13,368 bases of DNA from Methanobacteriota archaeon. GTDB lineage: Archaea > Hydrothermarchaeota > Hydrothermarchaeia > Hydrothermarchaeales > JACRDW01. The first letter of the stretch is position 1, and every line of letters starts with the position of its first letter. The position numbers were made by a program, and so were the translations under genes. The notes beneath the pieces were generated by a model. It was given only the letters and a program-made list of their open reading frames with translations. It made no database searches and had not been told where the DNA came from. Shown piece by piece: positions 1 to 5,804 of the stretch. The stretch spans positions 1 through 13,368 of the forward strand of contig JACRDW010000020.1 in assembly GCA_016212785.1 (NCBI GenBank), read 5' to 3'.

Positions 1-163
1 AATAGAATGTTTTAAACTTAATGTCCATAAGTTTTTCAGGTAAAATTCTGTTAAGTGAAAAAGTGGCATCAAATTTTATCAACAAGGTTTTCATAGATGC
101 AAAAAAGGACCTCAAAAATTATCGGCGACAATTTTAATCATCGACCATCCATTTAGCACCATG

Positions 164-808
164 TTATGCAATTCTGTATTTTTCAAGTTCATTCCATTCC
201 ATCACTTTCAATCCTCCTCTCGTTTTGGTAGGATAATAAAGTTCATAGCCCTTAGTTATAAACTGGGCGTCAAGCCAATGCCCCTGAGTTATTATATCCC
301 ACAAATCGTCTCCTACTATTTCCCCAGCGCTTCCGACTCCAGCGCTTCCACGAAATAAAGTAGTTTCAGAAGCGGTTTCAATAGCCCATGCTTTATTTTT
401 ATCTGTCCACACATAAACCCAAGCATGAGTGTTTAAACTATCTCCAACTACAGATGTATCATAGCCGTGCTCTTCCTGCAAATACCTCGCTGTTTCTTGG
501 CTCATATTGCTACAGTCAAAAACGTCCTTTTGATATATATGATCATAAAAATGTTTATCTAAAAGTTTTTGGATTTCTCTTGGAGAAACTTCTTTCATGC
601 TTGAGAATTGGGGATTAGAAAGAATAGTGGCATGGGGTTTTAAATTAAAAGGCTGCCACAGCTTCACTCTGAAGAGCTCGCTTGCAGCCATTGAAACAAC
701 CGGATAAACAATAAGAGCTATGATGAGCACTATAAACAAAATCTGCAAAGGATTCGCTTTAAGACTCGCTATAAACATCTGCAAAGCCCCTTTTGGTTCT
801 CTCTTCAT
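164..808 (-). CDS. Membrane-anchored transglutaminase-like (papain-fold) protein
   Basis: A hydrophobic stretch (QILFIVLIIALIVYPVVSMA) near the N-terminus is followed by a domain outside the membrane. That domain shows a possible Cys-His-Glu triad in transglutaminase-like order: Cys in DVFDCSNMS, His in NTHAWVYVW and Glu in AWAIETAS. In family members of this type the 'DCS' and 'HAWV' segments hold the nucleophile and the catalytic His; whether this one is a protease, a transglutaminase or inactive cannot be told. Start choice: the ATG at 806-808 has a perfect GGAGG 5 nt upstream (814-818 on the plus strand) and a TATA-like AT tract at about 841-852. An in-frame ATG at 833-835 would add 9 residues but has no ribosome binding site, and the TATA-like tract would be too close to it. 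The product is 214 residues. No functional partner is adjacent; the downstream side (1-163) shows no clear gene. Exact function unknown; the fold assignment is moderate. Confidence 0.7.
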   Translation of the reverse strand: MKREPKGALQMFIASLKANPLQILFIVLIIALIVYPVVSMAASELFRVKLWQPFNLKPHATILSNPQFSSMKEVSPREIQKLLDKHFYDHIYQKDVFDCSNMSQETARYLQEEHGYDTSVVGDSLNTHAWVYVWTDKNKAWAIETASETTLFRGSAGVGSAGEIVGDDLWDIITQGHWLDAQFITKGYELYYPTKTRGGLKVMEWNELEKYRIA

Positions 809-813
809 CTCTT

Positions 814-818
814 CCTCC
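814..818 (-). promoter_or_regulatory. Shine-Dalgarno site GGAGG deciding the start of the transglutaminase-like gene
   Basis: The minus strand reads GGAGG with a 5-nt spacer (AAGAG) to the ATG at 806-808. This lies inside the longer reading frame that begins at 835 and supports the shorter start. Confidence 0.6.
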
Positions 819-941
819 TTTTTTATTTCTTCCATTTTCTTTATTTTTATTCAGCTTCTTCATAAGACTCTGCTCTACAGCAGAGCTTATCTTATTTGTC
901 GAGGTAACCTTATTTCGAGATACTACTAGCTTGCTTCAAAA

Positions 942-1233
942 TTAGCTCTCTACGAGTATAAATATTTTCCGAGAGCTTTCAGGCCTGCTTGAATAAAGCT
1001 CTTTTTGCTTCGTCTCAAAGCTTTTTTCTCCAACGATAATTCCTTGGCGCAGCCCCTTGTAGCCGTCCCAGCGAGTCCTGCGTAGCAGTCACTCCGTCCT
1101 TGGTGTTCCTCTCGTTGCGCTTAATCACCGGGATAGCCTTGAACTCTCTGATCTTGCGGAGCGGCTCTGGCAGGTAGTTCGTCCCGACCCAGGAAGCAAT
1201 CAGGGCATCAAGCACATCCTTTGTCGATGGCAT
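942..1233 (-). pseudogene. Degenerate, frameshifted remnant, probably of an IS transposase
   Basis: The longest open piece (1015-1233) contains FKAIPVIKRNERNTKDGVT, which resembles the 'AIPVIP..PRNTKDGV' segment found in several archaeal IS transposases. After that point the likely coding signal jumps frames. A second frame gives CYAGL, which matches the usual 'C.AGL' that follows in such transposases. A third gives RWDGYKGLRQGIIVGEKS and stops at 942-944. Upstream, another frame reads RKYSEEIKNAIDKG before a stop. No frame contains a complete catalytic domain, and no terminal inverted repeats were recognised. I see the mixed-frame pattern directly; the transposase assignment is family recall and only moderately secure. 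Confidence 0.4.
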
Positions 1234-1275
1234 TTTTGATTTCTTCGGAATACTTTCTATCGGAGCGGATAAGCT

Positions 1276-1292
1276 TGCGGTTTGTTACCGCA
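1276..1292. other. Small hairpin overlapping the stray metG-end copy
   Basis: TGCGGT and ACCGCA form a 6-bp stem with a 5-nt loop (TTGTT). On the minus strand it covers the TAA stop of the stray metG 3' end. It could be a remnant transcription stop for metG in an ancestral arrangement, but it has no following T-run, so that role is weak. Confidence 0.35.
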
Positions 1293-1310
1293 CCCTGCTC
1301 CCGCTTCTAA
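1288..1310. repeat. Direct repeat A, copy 1: stray duplicate of the metG 3' end
   Basis: Positions 1291-1310 are identical to 1813-1832 (20 bp), and the match extends to 24 of 25 bp from 1287 and 1809. Read on the minus strand it encodes RSGSRVR followed by TAA, exactly the C-terminus of metG, which itself ends RSGSRVR followed by TGA. The two copies differ by synonymous changes (CGG/AGG, TAA/TGA). No metG reading frame leads into this copy, so it is an isolated 3'-end fragment. Confidence 0.85.
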
Positions 1311-1313
1311 AAA

Positions 1314-1323
1314 CTTATATATC
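1314..1323 (+). promoter_or_regulatory. Archaeal TATA-like element for vapB
   Basis: CTTATATATC is centred about 36 bp before the vapB ATG. This leaves room for a short leader carrying the GGTGA site at 1345-1349. It lies just inside the direct-repeat-bounded segment, so the module appears to carry its own promoter. Confidence 0.45.
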
Positions 1324-1353
1324 ACAAAACGCAAAGTATATCAAGGTGAACCT

Positions 1354-1587
1354 ATGAGCTACGCCAAAATAAGGGCCACTAAAGAGCTGTTAGAACTCCT
1401 GCCTAAAAAGGTGATAAAGAGTCTGAGAATAATCGAAGGGGAGGAGCTTGAGATAAGGAGTAAAAGGGAGAAGAAAGGTAGTATCAGGGAACTCAGGGGT
1501 TTAGGCAAAGAGCTATGGATGGGCGTTGAGATAGAGAGGTATGTTAGAGGAGAGAGGAAAGCTTGGGAAGAAAACTTGAGGATCTGA
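1354..1587 (+). CDS. vapB: VapB-type antitoxin with AbrB-like N-terminus
   Basis: A 77-residue protein. The N-terminal half (KIRATKELLELLPKKVIKSL then IIEGEELEI) has the 'lP..v...L.i..Gd.lei' pattern of AbrB/MazE-like DNA-binding antitoxins. The C-terminal part (LRGLGKELWMGVEIERYVRG) matches the toxin-binding tail common in archaeal VapB proteins. By family knowledge it would bind its own promoter and neutralise a PIN-domain VapC ribonuclease. Start chosen at 1354 because of GGTGA 4 nt upstream (1345-1349); the frame is open back to 1282 but that part looks non-coding and overlaps the metG-end repeat. The partner vapC overlaps its 3' end and is broken, so this is now an orphan antitoxin or a decaying module. 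It lies between two direct copies of the metG 3' end. Confidence 0.8.
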   Translation: MSYAKIRATKELLELLPKKVIKSLRIIEGEELEIRSKREKKGSIRELRGLGKELWMGVEIERYVRGERKAWEENLRI

Positions 1588-1805
1588 AAGGGAAGAACAT
1601 CGTAATTGATACCTCGCCCTTTATTTACTATATAGAAGAAAACAAGATGATATGGTTGATTCTGGAGAGACACATGGAACAGCTTCTGTAATAACGCTGT
1701 TGGAGGTATTGGTAAAACCGCTTAAAGAAAACAATGCATTCCTATGAAGGATTTAGGAAAATTAAAGAGATTAAAACTCTGCTTTTGGATGAATTAGAGT
1801 TGTAA
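1563..1805 (+). pseudogene. vapC: Broken, C-terminally truncated VapC (PIN-domain) toxin
   Basis: The likely start is TTG at 1563, overlapping vapB by 25 nt, with GAGG just upstream. The first frame reads KNIVIDTSPFIYYIEENK, the classic PIN-domain N-terminus with its first catalytic Asp. The signal then moves to a second frame, GTASVITLLEVLVKPLKENN, which holds the conserved Glu region. It returns to the first frame for YEGFRKIKEIKTLLLDELEL and stops at 1803-1805. A gap of roughly ten residues or more seems lost at the first shift. A full VapC is about 130-140 residues. Here everything after about residue 80, including the later acidic active-site residues, is missing, and the coding trace ends 8 bp before direct repeat A copy 2. 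It is therefore almost certainly inactive. Confidence 0.8.
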
Positions 1806-1806
1806 T

Positions 1807-3822
1807 TCACCTCACCCTGCTCCCGCTTCTAACTTCCCTGTCCAGGGTAACGAGCGAGATTGTCTCGCCGTCTTCTGCTGCGAGCAGCATGCCCTCGCTC
1901 TTCTCCCCTCTAATCACCGCAGGCTTCAGATTGTTTACTATCACTATCGTCTTTCCAACGAGCTCTTCTGGCTTGTAGCTGTTTGCGACTCCTGCCACGA
2001 GCTGCTTTTCTGCGCCGCCCACTTCGATTTTAAGCCTGAGCAGCTTATCTGAACCTTTTACTGGCTCTGCACTCAGAATTTTTGCAGCCCTTAAATCAAG
2101 TTTAGAGAAATCTTCATAAGTTGCTTCTTTCTTGAATAGCTCCTCGTACTGCGTAACCTTGCTCGTTGTCATTTTCAACCTCTCGATGGTTTTGTCGTCC
2201 AGCTTCGGGAAGAGCGGTGCGGCATTTCTTATTTCCGTGCCGCTATTTATTCTTTCTCTTCCGACGTCTTCGAGGCTGCCCAATTTGGCACTCAGCTGCT
2301 CGCATATCTTCTGGGCACTCTTCGGCAGGAATGGAGAAATTAAAATCGCAAGGTCATAGCAAAGATTTGCGCACACGTAGAGCGCTGCGGCAGCTTTTTC
2401 CCTGTCTTCTTTTATCGCCTTCCAGGGCTCGCTTTCCTGGAAGTACTTGTTGCCTCTGTCGCTGAGCTCAAAGACCCTTCGCAGCCCGTCGCGGAGACGA
2501 ATATCCCAGAGAAGGGCTTTGACTTCCGCAGCATACTTCTTGCCCAATTCAAGGATTTCTCTATCTTTGGCATATAGCCTTGCTTTCGGCACCTCACCAT
2601 TAAAGTTATTCTGGATAAAGCTCAGCGTGCGGTAGACGAAATTTCCGAGGTTAGCCACAAGTTCATTGTTTACCCGCTCCTTGAACTCCTTCCACTTCCA
2701 TTCGGTGTCGTCTGTCTCGGGTATCAGAAGCGTGAGATAGTAGCGCCATAAATCGCTGCTCAAGCCCGTGCCCGCTAAGTTCTCGCAGAAGATTCCCCAA
2801 GCACGGGACTTTGAAATCTTACCTCCCTCGTAGTTGAGGTACTGCAAACCTGCGACGCGGTAGGGCAGCGCATATTCGCCGTTCGCAAGCAGAATTCCAG
2901 GCCAGAAAATTGTGTGGAAGGGTATGTTATCCTTGCCGATGAAGTGAAAAATTTTTGCGTCTCCCTGCCAGAACTTTTTCCATTCGCTTGGTCTGCCAAT
3001 TTTTTTAGCCCATTCCTTCGTAGATGATATGTAGCCTATCGGGGCGTCGAACCAGACATAAAAAACTTTATCCTCGTAGCCCTTTATTGGCACTTTGACT
3101 CCCCACTTTATATCTCTCGTTATGCACCTCGGCTTCAGACCCTCGTTTATCCAGCCAAGAGCAGCACTCACGACCTGCGGAGACCAGATTTTTTCATTGC
3201 TCTTTATCCACTTCTCAAGTTTCGGCTGCAGTTTGTCAAGATTCAAAAATAAATGCTTGATTTCTTTGAATTTCGGCTTTGAGCTGCAAATTGCGCATCT
3301 GGGGGATTTTAATTCATCCGGGTTGAGCAGCGTTGAGCAGTGCTCGCACTGGTCGCCCCTCGCCTCTTCATAGCCGCACTTTGGGCACATGCCCTCGACG
3401 AATCTGTCTGGAAGAACTCTTGAGCATTTTTCGCAGAACGGCAGCTTCAGCACGCCCTCGCTTATGAAGCCGTTTTCATAAATTTTCAAGAAAATGCCGC
3501 GCGTCGTTTCGTGGTGCTCGGGCAGCGAAGTTCTGGAGAAGTTATCATAGGAGATGTCAAGCCAGCCATAGATTTCTTTGTGGACTGCGTAATAGCGGTC
3601 GCTCAGTTCTTTTGGAGAAATGCCGAGCTTCTGCGCAGCTACCTCTATCGGCGTTCCGTGCTCGTCGCTGCCTCCGATGAATACTGTTTCCCATCCTGCG
3701 AGCCTGCAAAATCTCGCAAATATGTCGCCGGGCAGATGCGAGCCTGCGATGTTGCCTATGTGCGGCACGTTGTTGACATAGGGTAAAGCGCAGGTTATAA
3801 GGATTTTTTGCTTCGCTACCAT
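1807..3822 (-). CDS. metG: Methionyl-tRNA synthetase
   Basis: This 671-residue class I synthetase attaches methionine to initiator and elongator tRNA-Met in the cytoplasm. Visible motifs: HIGN at residues 21-24 (the HIGH signature), KISKS at 335-339 (KMSKS signature), and eight cysteines in four CxxC pairs (130/133, 146/149, 159/162, 176/179), which would bind two zinc ions as in archaeal-type enzymes. The anticodon-binding helical domain follows. Residues from about 565 (YEDFSKLDLRAAKIL) to the end form an EMAPII/Trbp111-like tRNA-binding OB fold, fused here as the C-terminus. The ATG at 3820-3822 gives the standard N-terminus (ILITCALPYVNNVPHIGN). There is no clear ribosome binding site, and a TATA box lies 28 bp upstream, which suggests a leaderless message. 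Its last seven codons and stop are duplicated at 1287-1310, and its promoter motif is duplicated at 4911 and 5787. Essential core gene, intact. Confidence 0.97.
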   Translation of the reverse strand: MVAKQKILITCALPYVNNVPHIGNIAGSHLPGDIFARFCRLAGWETVFIGGSDEHGTPIEVAAQKLGISPKELSDRYYAVHKEIYGWLDISYDNFSRTSLPEHHETTRGIFLKIYENGFISEGVLKLPFCEKCSRVLPDRFVEGMCPKCGYEEARGDQCEHCSTLLNPDELKSPRCAICSSKPKFKEIKHLFLNLDKLQPKLEKWIKSNEKIWSPQVVSAALGWINEGLKPRCITRDIKWGVKVPIKGYEDKVFYVWFDAPIGYISSTKEWAKKIGRPSEWKKFWQGDAKIFHFIGKDNIPFHTIFWPGILLANGEYALPYRVAGLQYLNYEGGKISKSRAWGIFCENLAGTGLSSDLWRYYLTLLIPETDDTEWKWKEFKERVNNELVANLGNFVYRTLSFIQNNFNGEVPKARLYAKDREILELGKKYAAEVKALLWDIRLRDGLRRVFELSDRGNKYFQESEPWKAIKEDREKAAAALYVCANLCYDLAILISPFLPKSAQKICEQLSAKLGSLEDVGRERINSGTEIRNAAPLFPKLDDKTIERLKMTTSKVTQYEELFKKEATYEDFSKLDLRAAKILSAEPVKGSDKLLRLKIEVGGAEKQLVAGVANSYKPEELVGKTIVIVNNLKPAVIRGEKSEGMLLAAEDGETISLVTLDREVRSGSRVR
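1810..1832. repeat. Direct repeat A, copy 2: metG 3' end in place
   Basis: This is the partner of 1288-1310, 522 bp away in the same orientation. It forms the true C-terminal codons of metG (RSGSRVR). Together the two copies enclose about 500 bp holding vapB and the vapC remnant. Confidence 0.85.
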
Positions 3823-3843
3823 GCTCGGAAGTTTATAAGCTCT

Positions 3844-3861
3844 GGTATTTAAAAGTGCTTT
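3844..3861. repeat. Direct repeat B, copy 1, containing the metG promoter
   Basis: GGTATTTAAAAGTGCTTT is identical over 18 bp to 5787-5804 and over 15 bp to 4911-4925. On the minus strand it reads as a strong archaeal TATA region (CTTTTAAATA at about 3846-3855) located 28 bp upstream of the metG ATG. Confidence 0.85.
3846..3855 (-). promoter_or_regulatory. TATA box for metG
   Basis: The minus-strand CTTTTAAATA, preceded by an A-rich BRE-like GCA segment, is centred about 28 bp before the start codon. This spacing puts the transcription start at or next to the ATG (leaderless). A second TATA-like CTTATAAAC at 3831-3839 is too close to the ATG to be the main box. Confidence 0.6.
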
Positions 3862-3947
3862 TGTATTATTCTGAAATGTCGGGATATGAAAAATCGCACC
3901 GCAGTATGTAAGATAACAGGACAGTACGAAGACACGGGCTGTAATGA

Positions 3948-4840
3948 TTACGAAGTTGACAATAGGATTACAATTGCTATTCCGACGAAAATTAAAAACA
4001 CAACTACCATAGTTATGGCGTCTTCATCCTTTTTAAATTCGCCTAAAAATTTCTTAATTCTTTTAGTTGTGTCCGATTCATTAATTTCTTGAAATTTTTT
4101 AAGCCACTCGGGCATCCTTACAAATAACAGTATGAATATGGTTATTATGATGAAAGCAATTGTTCTCACGAAATGCTCTACTTTGGCTTCCGTCTCAAAT
4201 TCTATCGCACGGGTTAAGTAGAAGGTTCCATATTCGTTGTTCTACGTTCTTCTTTCTTCGCATAAAATGGGACTATAACCTTATACCTTCCATAGTCTAT
4301 GGCATCTAATGTGTTTATTTTAACGTAAATTCTCTGTTCGCTGTTTGGAGCGACGGCTATTGAATTAGTTTGTTGTTCTTGAGTCCGATAAATATCGCTT
4401 CGTTTTTGGTATTTCCCAAGAATATACCCTAAATCGTCTACGAAGTAGGCATCTATATAATATTCAAATTTCTTTTCGGGATTTTGATTCGTTATTTTGA
4501 ATCCTAGGTAGACAGGTTCGCCTCTAATAGGGTAGTTAGCAATACCGAAGAAGGTATAAACCTTATATTTTAAAGGCATTTCCAACCAACTTTCTGATTT
4601 GAGATTTACGAAGTCCCATCCCATTTTCTTACCGAATTCCCGTCTCTCCGATCCAATGCTAAAGTAAAAAAGATTGTAGTCTTGGGATATGTGCTCATAA
4701 ACTCCTCCTAACTGCTTTTCTGTCGTAATGTTTATTTCCATGTCTTCTTTGATATTCAAGTTGCTTTGAGAACTTATGTAAACTACCACTGAAAGCAGGA
4801 AGAGAACTAAGCCGATACGTAGTTTGTACACCAAACGCAT
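3948..4840 (-). pseudogene. Frameshifted membrane protein gene: N-terminal anchor, extracytoplasmic domain, C-terminal membrane helices
   Basis: Two adjacent frames appear to be one gene. The first (4214-4840) encodes a 208-residue protein with an N-terminal helix (IGLVLFLLSVVVYI) and a beta-rich domain that looks extracytoplasmic and ends PFYAKKEERRT. The second frame is open without a good start codon just upstream of 4169. It reads EYGTFYLTRAIEFETEAKV directly after that point, followed by two hydrophobic segments (TIAFIIITIFILLFV and AITMVVVFLIFVGIAIVILL), and stops at 3948-3950. A single-base indel between about 4232 and 4244 (within minus-strand ACAACGAATATGG) would join them into a protein of about 300 residues. 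The family is not recognised. Alternatives are two separate genes (the second starting with GTG at 4169), a sequencing error, or programmed frameshifting. Base composition is visibly AT-rich compared with metG and argC. The gene lies between repeat B copies 1 and 2. Confidence 0.65.
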
Positions 4841-4910
4841 TTTCTCAGTTCTAAATTACATTTAGAATTAATAAATCTTTCTAGATTCATATCACCTGCA
4901 AGGTACTACA

Positions 4911-4925
4911 ATTTAAAAGTGCTTT
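4911..4925. repeat. Direct repeat B, copy 2
   Basis: ATTTAAAAGTGCTTT is identical over 15 bp to the cores of copies 1 and 3, in the same orientation. It lies between the frameshifted membrane-protein gene and mntA. On the minus strand it could also act as a TATA region for the 4840 start (about 75 bp away), but a nearer AT-rich tract (about 4866-4878) fits that role better. Confidence 0.8.
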
Positions 4926-4932
4926 GTCTCTG

Positions 4933-4942
4933 CCTTTTATAA
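4933..4942 (+). promoter_or_regulatory. TATA-like element for mntA-hepT
   Basis: CCTTTTATAA is centred about 43 bp before the mntA ATG. This gives a short leader with the AAGG ribosome binding site near 4971-4974. The promoter lies inside the repeat-bounded segment, so the module travels with its own promoter. Confidence 0.45.
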
Positions 4943-4981
4943 CCCGCAACCTTTATCCCCTCGAATAGTGAAGGTAGTACC

Positions 4982-5368
4982 ATGAAACAGAATCGCGCAA
5001 TGGACGCACAGCTCAAAAAACTTGTCTCCAAGGCAGGGAAAGATAGCAATGTGTTAGCCGTCATCGTCTATGGCAGCTATGTGGGGGGTGGGGAGTACAG
5101 GGACATAGATGTGTGCTTGGTGCTTGACCCAAAAGCTCAGGTAAACGCCTTTGAAAAGCGGCTTGAGTATTCTGAGCACAAAAACATAGATGTCAATATT
5201 TTTCAGACTCTCCCTTTGTACATACAAAAAAGAATCCTCCGAGAAGGGATTGTAACGCTATGCAAAGACGAAGATACTTTGTACGACATAGCTATAAAAT
5301 CTGTAAAGGAGTTTGAACTTTTCAAGCCAAAATACGAACTCTACTTGGAAGGTGTAGCGAATGGATAA
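4982..5368 (+). CDS. mntA: MNT-type minimal nucleotidyltransferase antitoxin
   Basis: A 128-residue protein with the minimal nucleotidyltransferase signature: Gly31-Ser32 in IVYGSYVGG, Asp41 and Asp43 in YRDIDVCLV, and a third acidic residue, Asp70, in NIDVNIF. The GS-to-DxD spacing is 8 residues, slightly shorter than the usual 10. Characterised MntA proteins neutralise the HepT ribonuclease by adding AMP residues to a Tyr near its active site; that activity is expected here but not shown. The start at 4982 has AAGG about 7 nt upstream; a second in-frame ATG at 5000 is possible. The stop overlaps the next gene by 8 nt, implying translational coupling. The pair lies between repeat B copies 2 and 3. 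Confidence 0.88.
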   Translation: MKQNRAMDAQLKKLVSKAGKDSNVLAVIVYGSYVGGGEYRDIDVCLVLDPKAQVNAFEKRLEYSEHKNIDVNIFQTLPLYIQKRILREGIVTLCKDEDTLYDIAIKSVKEFELFKPKYELYLEGVANG

Positions 5369-5795
5369 AGAGCGCATATTGGCTAAGCTAGATGAAATGG
5401 AGCAGTATTTAGGAGAGCTTCAAAGTATAGTACCTGACAGCTTTGAGGAGTATGCGGCAAGCATGGGAACGAGAAGGGCGGCAGAAAGGCTTCTCCAGAT
5501 AACCATAGAGGCGGTCATGGATACTTGCGCCCTGCTGGTGAAAGAACTGAAGCTTGGTTTGCCATCCGCCGAAGAGGAATTTGTTGAAAAGCTTAAAGGC
5601 AGGGTTTTAGAGCCGGCGACTGTTGAGAATCTTAAAAGAATGAAGAGTTTCAGAAATTTACTCGTTCACGGCTACGCAAAAATAGAAGACCAAAAAGTTT
5701 TTGAAATTCTTGAGGACGGGCTGGAGGATTTTAAAGATTTCAAGACGCAGGTATTGAAATTTCTTAAAAGTTGTATGGAAAGCTCGGGTATTTAA
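5361..5795 (+). CDS. hepT: HEPN-domain ribonuclease toxin (HepT/DUF86)
   Basis: A 144-residue, all-helical protein with the HEPN R-x4-H motif: Arg98, His103 and Tyr105 in SFRNLLVHGY. In characterised HepT proteins the Arg and His form the RNase site at a dimer interface, and the following Tyr is the residue AMPylated by MntA; all three are present. Length fits the family. The ATG overlaps the mntA stop. The gene ends tail-to-tail with the GH5 gene: its TAA (5793-5795) overlaps the GH5 stop by a few bases. Its final codons (GGT ATT TAA) are themselves part of repeat B copy 3, so the last residues and stop appear to come from the insertion target. It appears intact and potentially active. Confidence 0.9.
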   Translation: MDKERILAKLDEMEQYLGELQSIVPDSFEEYAASMGTRRAAERLLQITIEAVMDTCALLVKELKLGLPSAEEEFVEKLKGRVLEPATVENLKRMKSFRNLLVHGYAKIEDQKVFEILEDGLEDFKDFKTQVLKFLKSCMESSGI

Positions 5796-5804
5796 AAGTG
5801 CTTT
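5787..5804. repeat. Direct repeat B, copy 3, at the shared 3' ends of hepT and the GH5 gene
   Basis: GGTATTTAAAAGTGCTTT is identical over 18 bp to copy 1. On the minus strand it encodes the last residues of the GH5 protein (KHF and stop). On the plus strand it supplies the hepT stop codon. Copies 1 and 3 bracket about 1.9 kb. Confidence 0.85.

Noticed and set aside
1..94. Minus-strand frame starting at an ATG at 92-94 and running off the left edge (MKTLLIKFDATFSLNRILPE...)
   Set aside because: Only 31 codons are visible, the nearest GAGG is too far from the ATG, and no family is recognised. It could be the start of a real gene but cannot be supported from this window.
868..885. Hairpin CTCTGCT-CTAC-AGCAGAG upstream of the transglutaminase-like gene
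   Set aside because: A 7-bp stem with no T-run and no adjacent gene end on either strand; no role as terminator or operator can be argued.
944..977. 7-bp inverted repeat AGCTCTC ... GAGAGCT around a TATA-like tract
   Set aside because: Too short and isolated to call an IS end or an operator; likely chance in an AT-rich stretch.
1359..1673. 104-codon minus-strand frame antisense to vapB
   Set aside because: Low-complexity Ser/Leu-rich shadow of the Lys/Glu-rich vapB sequence.
2132..2465. Plus-strand frames of 75 and 99 codons inside metG
   Set aside because: Antisense shadows of a certain gene, without ribosome binding sites or recognisable domains.
3886..4092. 68-codon plus-strand frame (MKNRTAVCKITGQYEDTGCN...)
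   Set aside because: Mostly antisense to the C-terminal membrane-helix part of the 3948-4840 gene, no clear upstream signals.
4911..4925. Reading repeat B simply as a shared TATA promoter motif
   Set aside because: This fits copy 1 and possibly copy 2, but copy 3 lies at the convergent 3' ends of two genes, where a promoter has no obvious use. The 18-bp identity between copies 1 and 3 also exceeds what a TATA/BRE consensus requires. Kept as an alternative to test, not as the preferred explanation.
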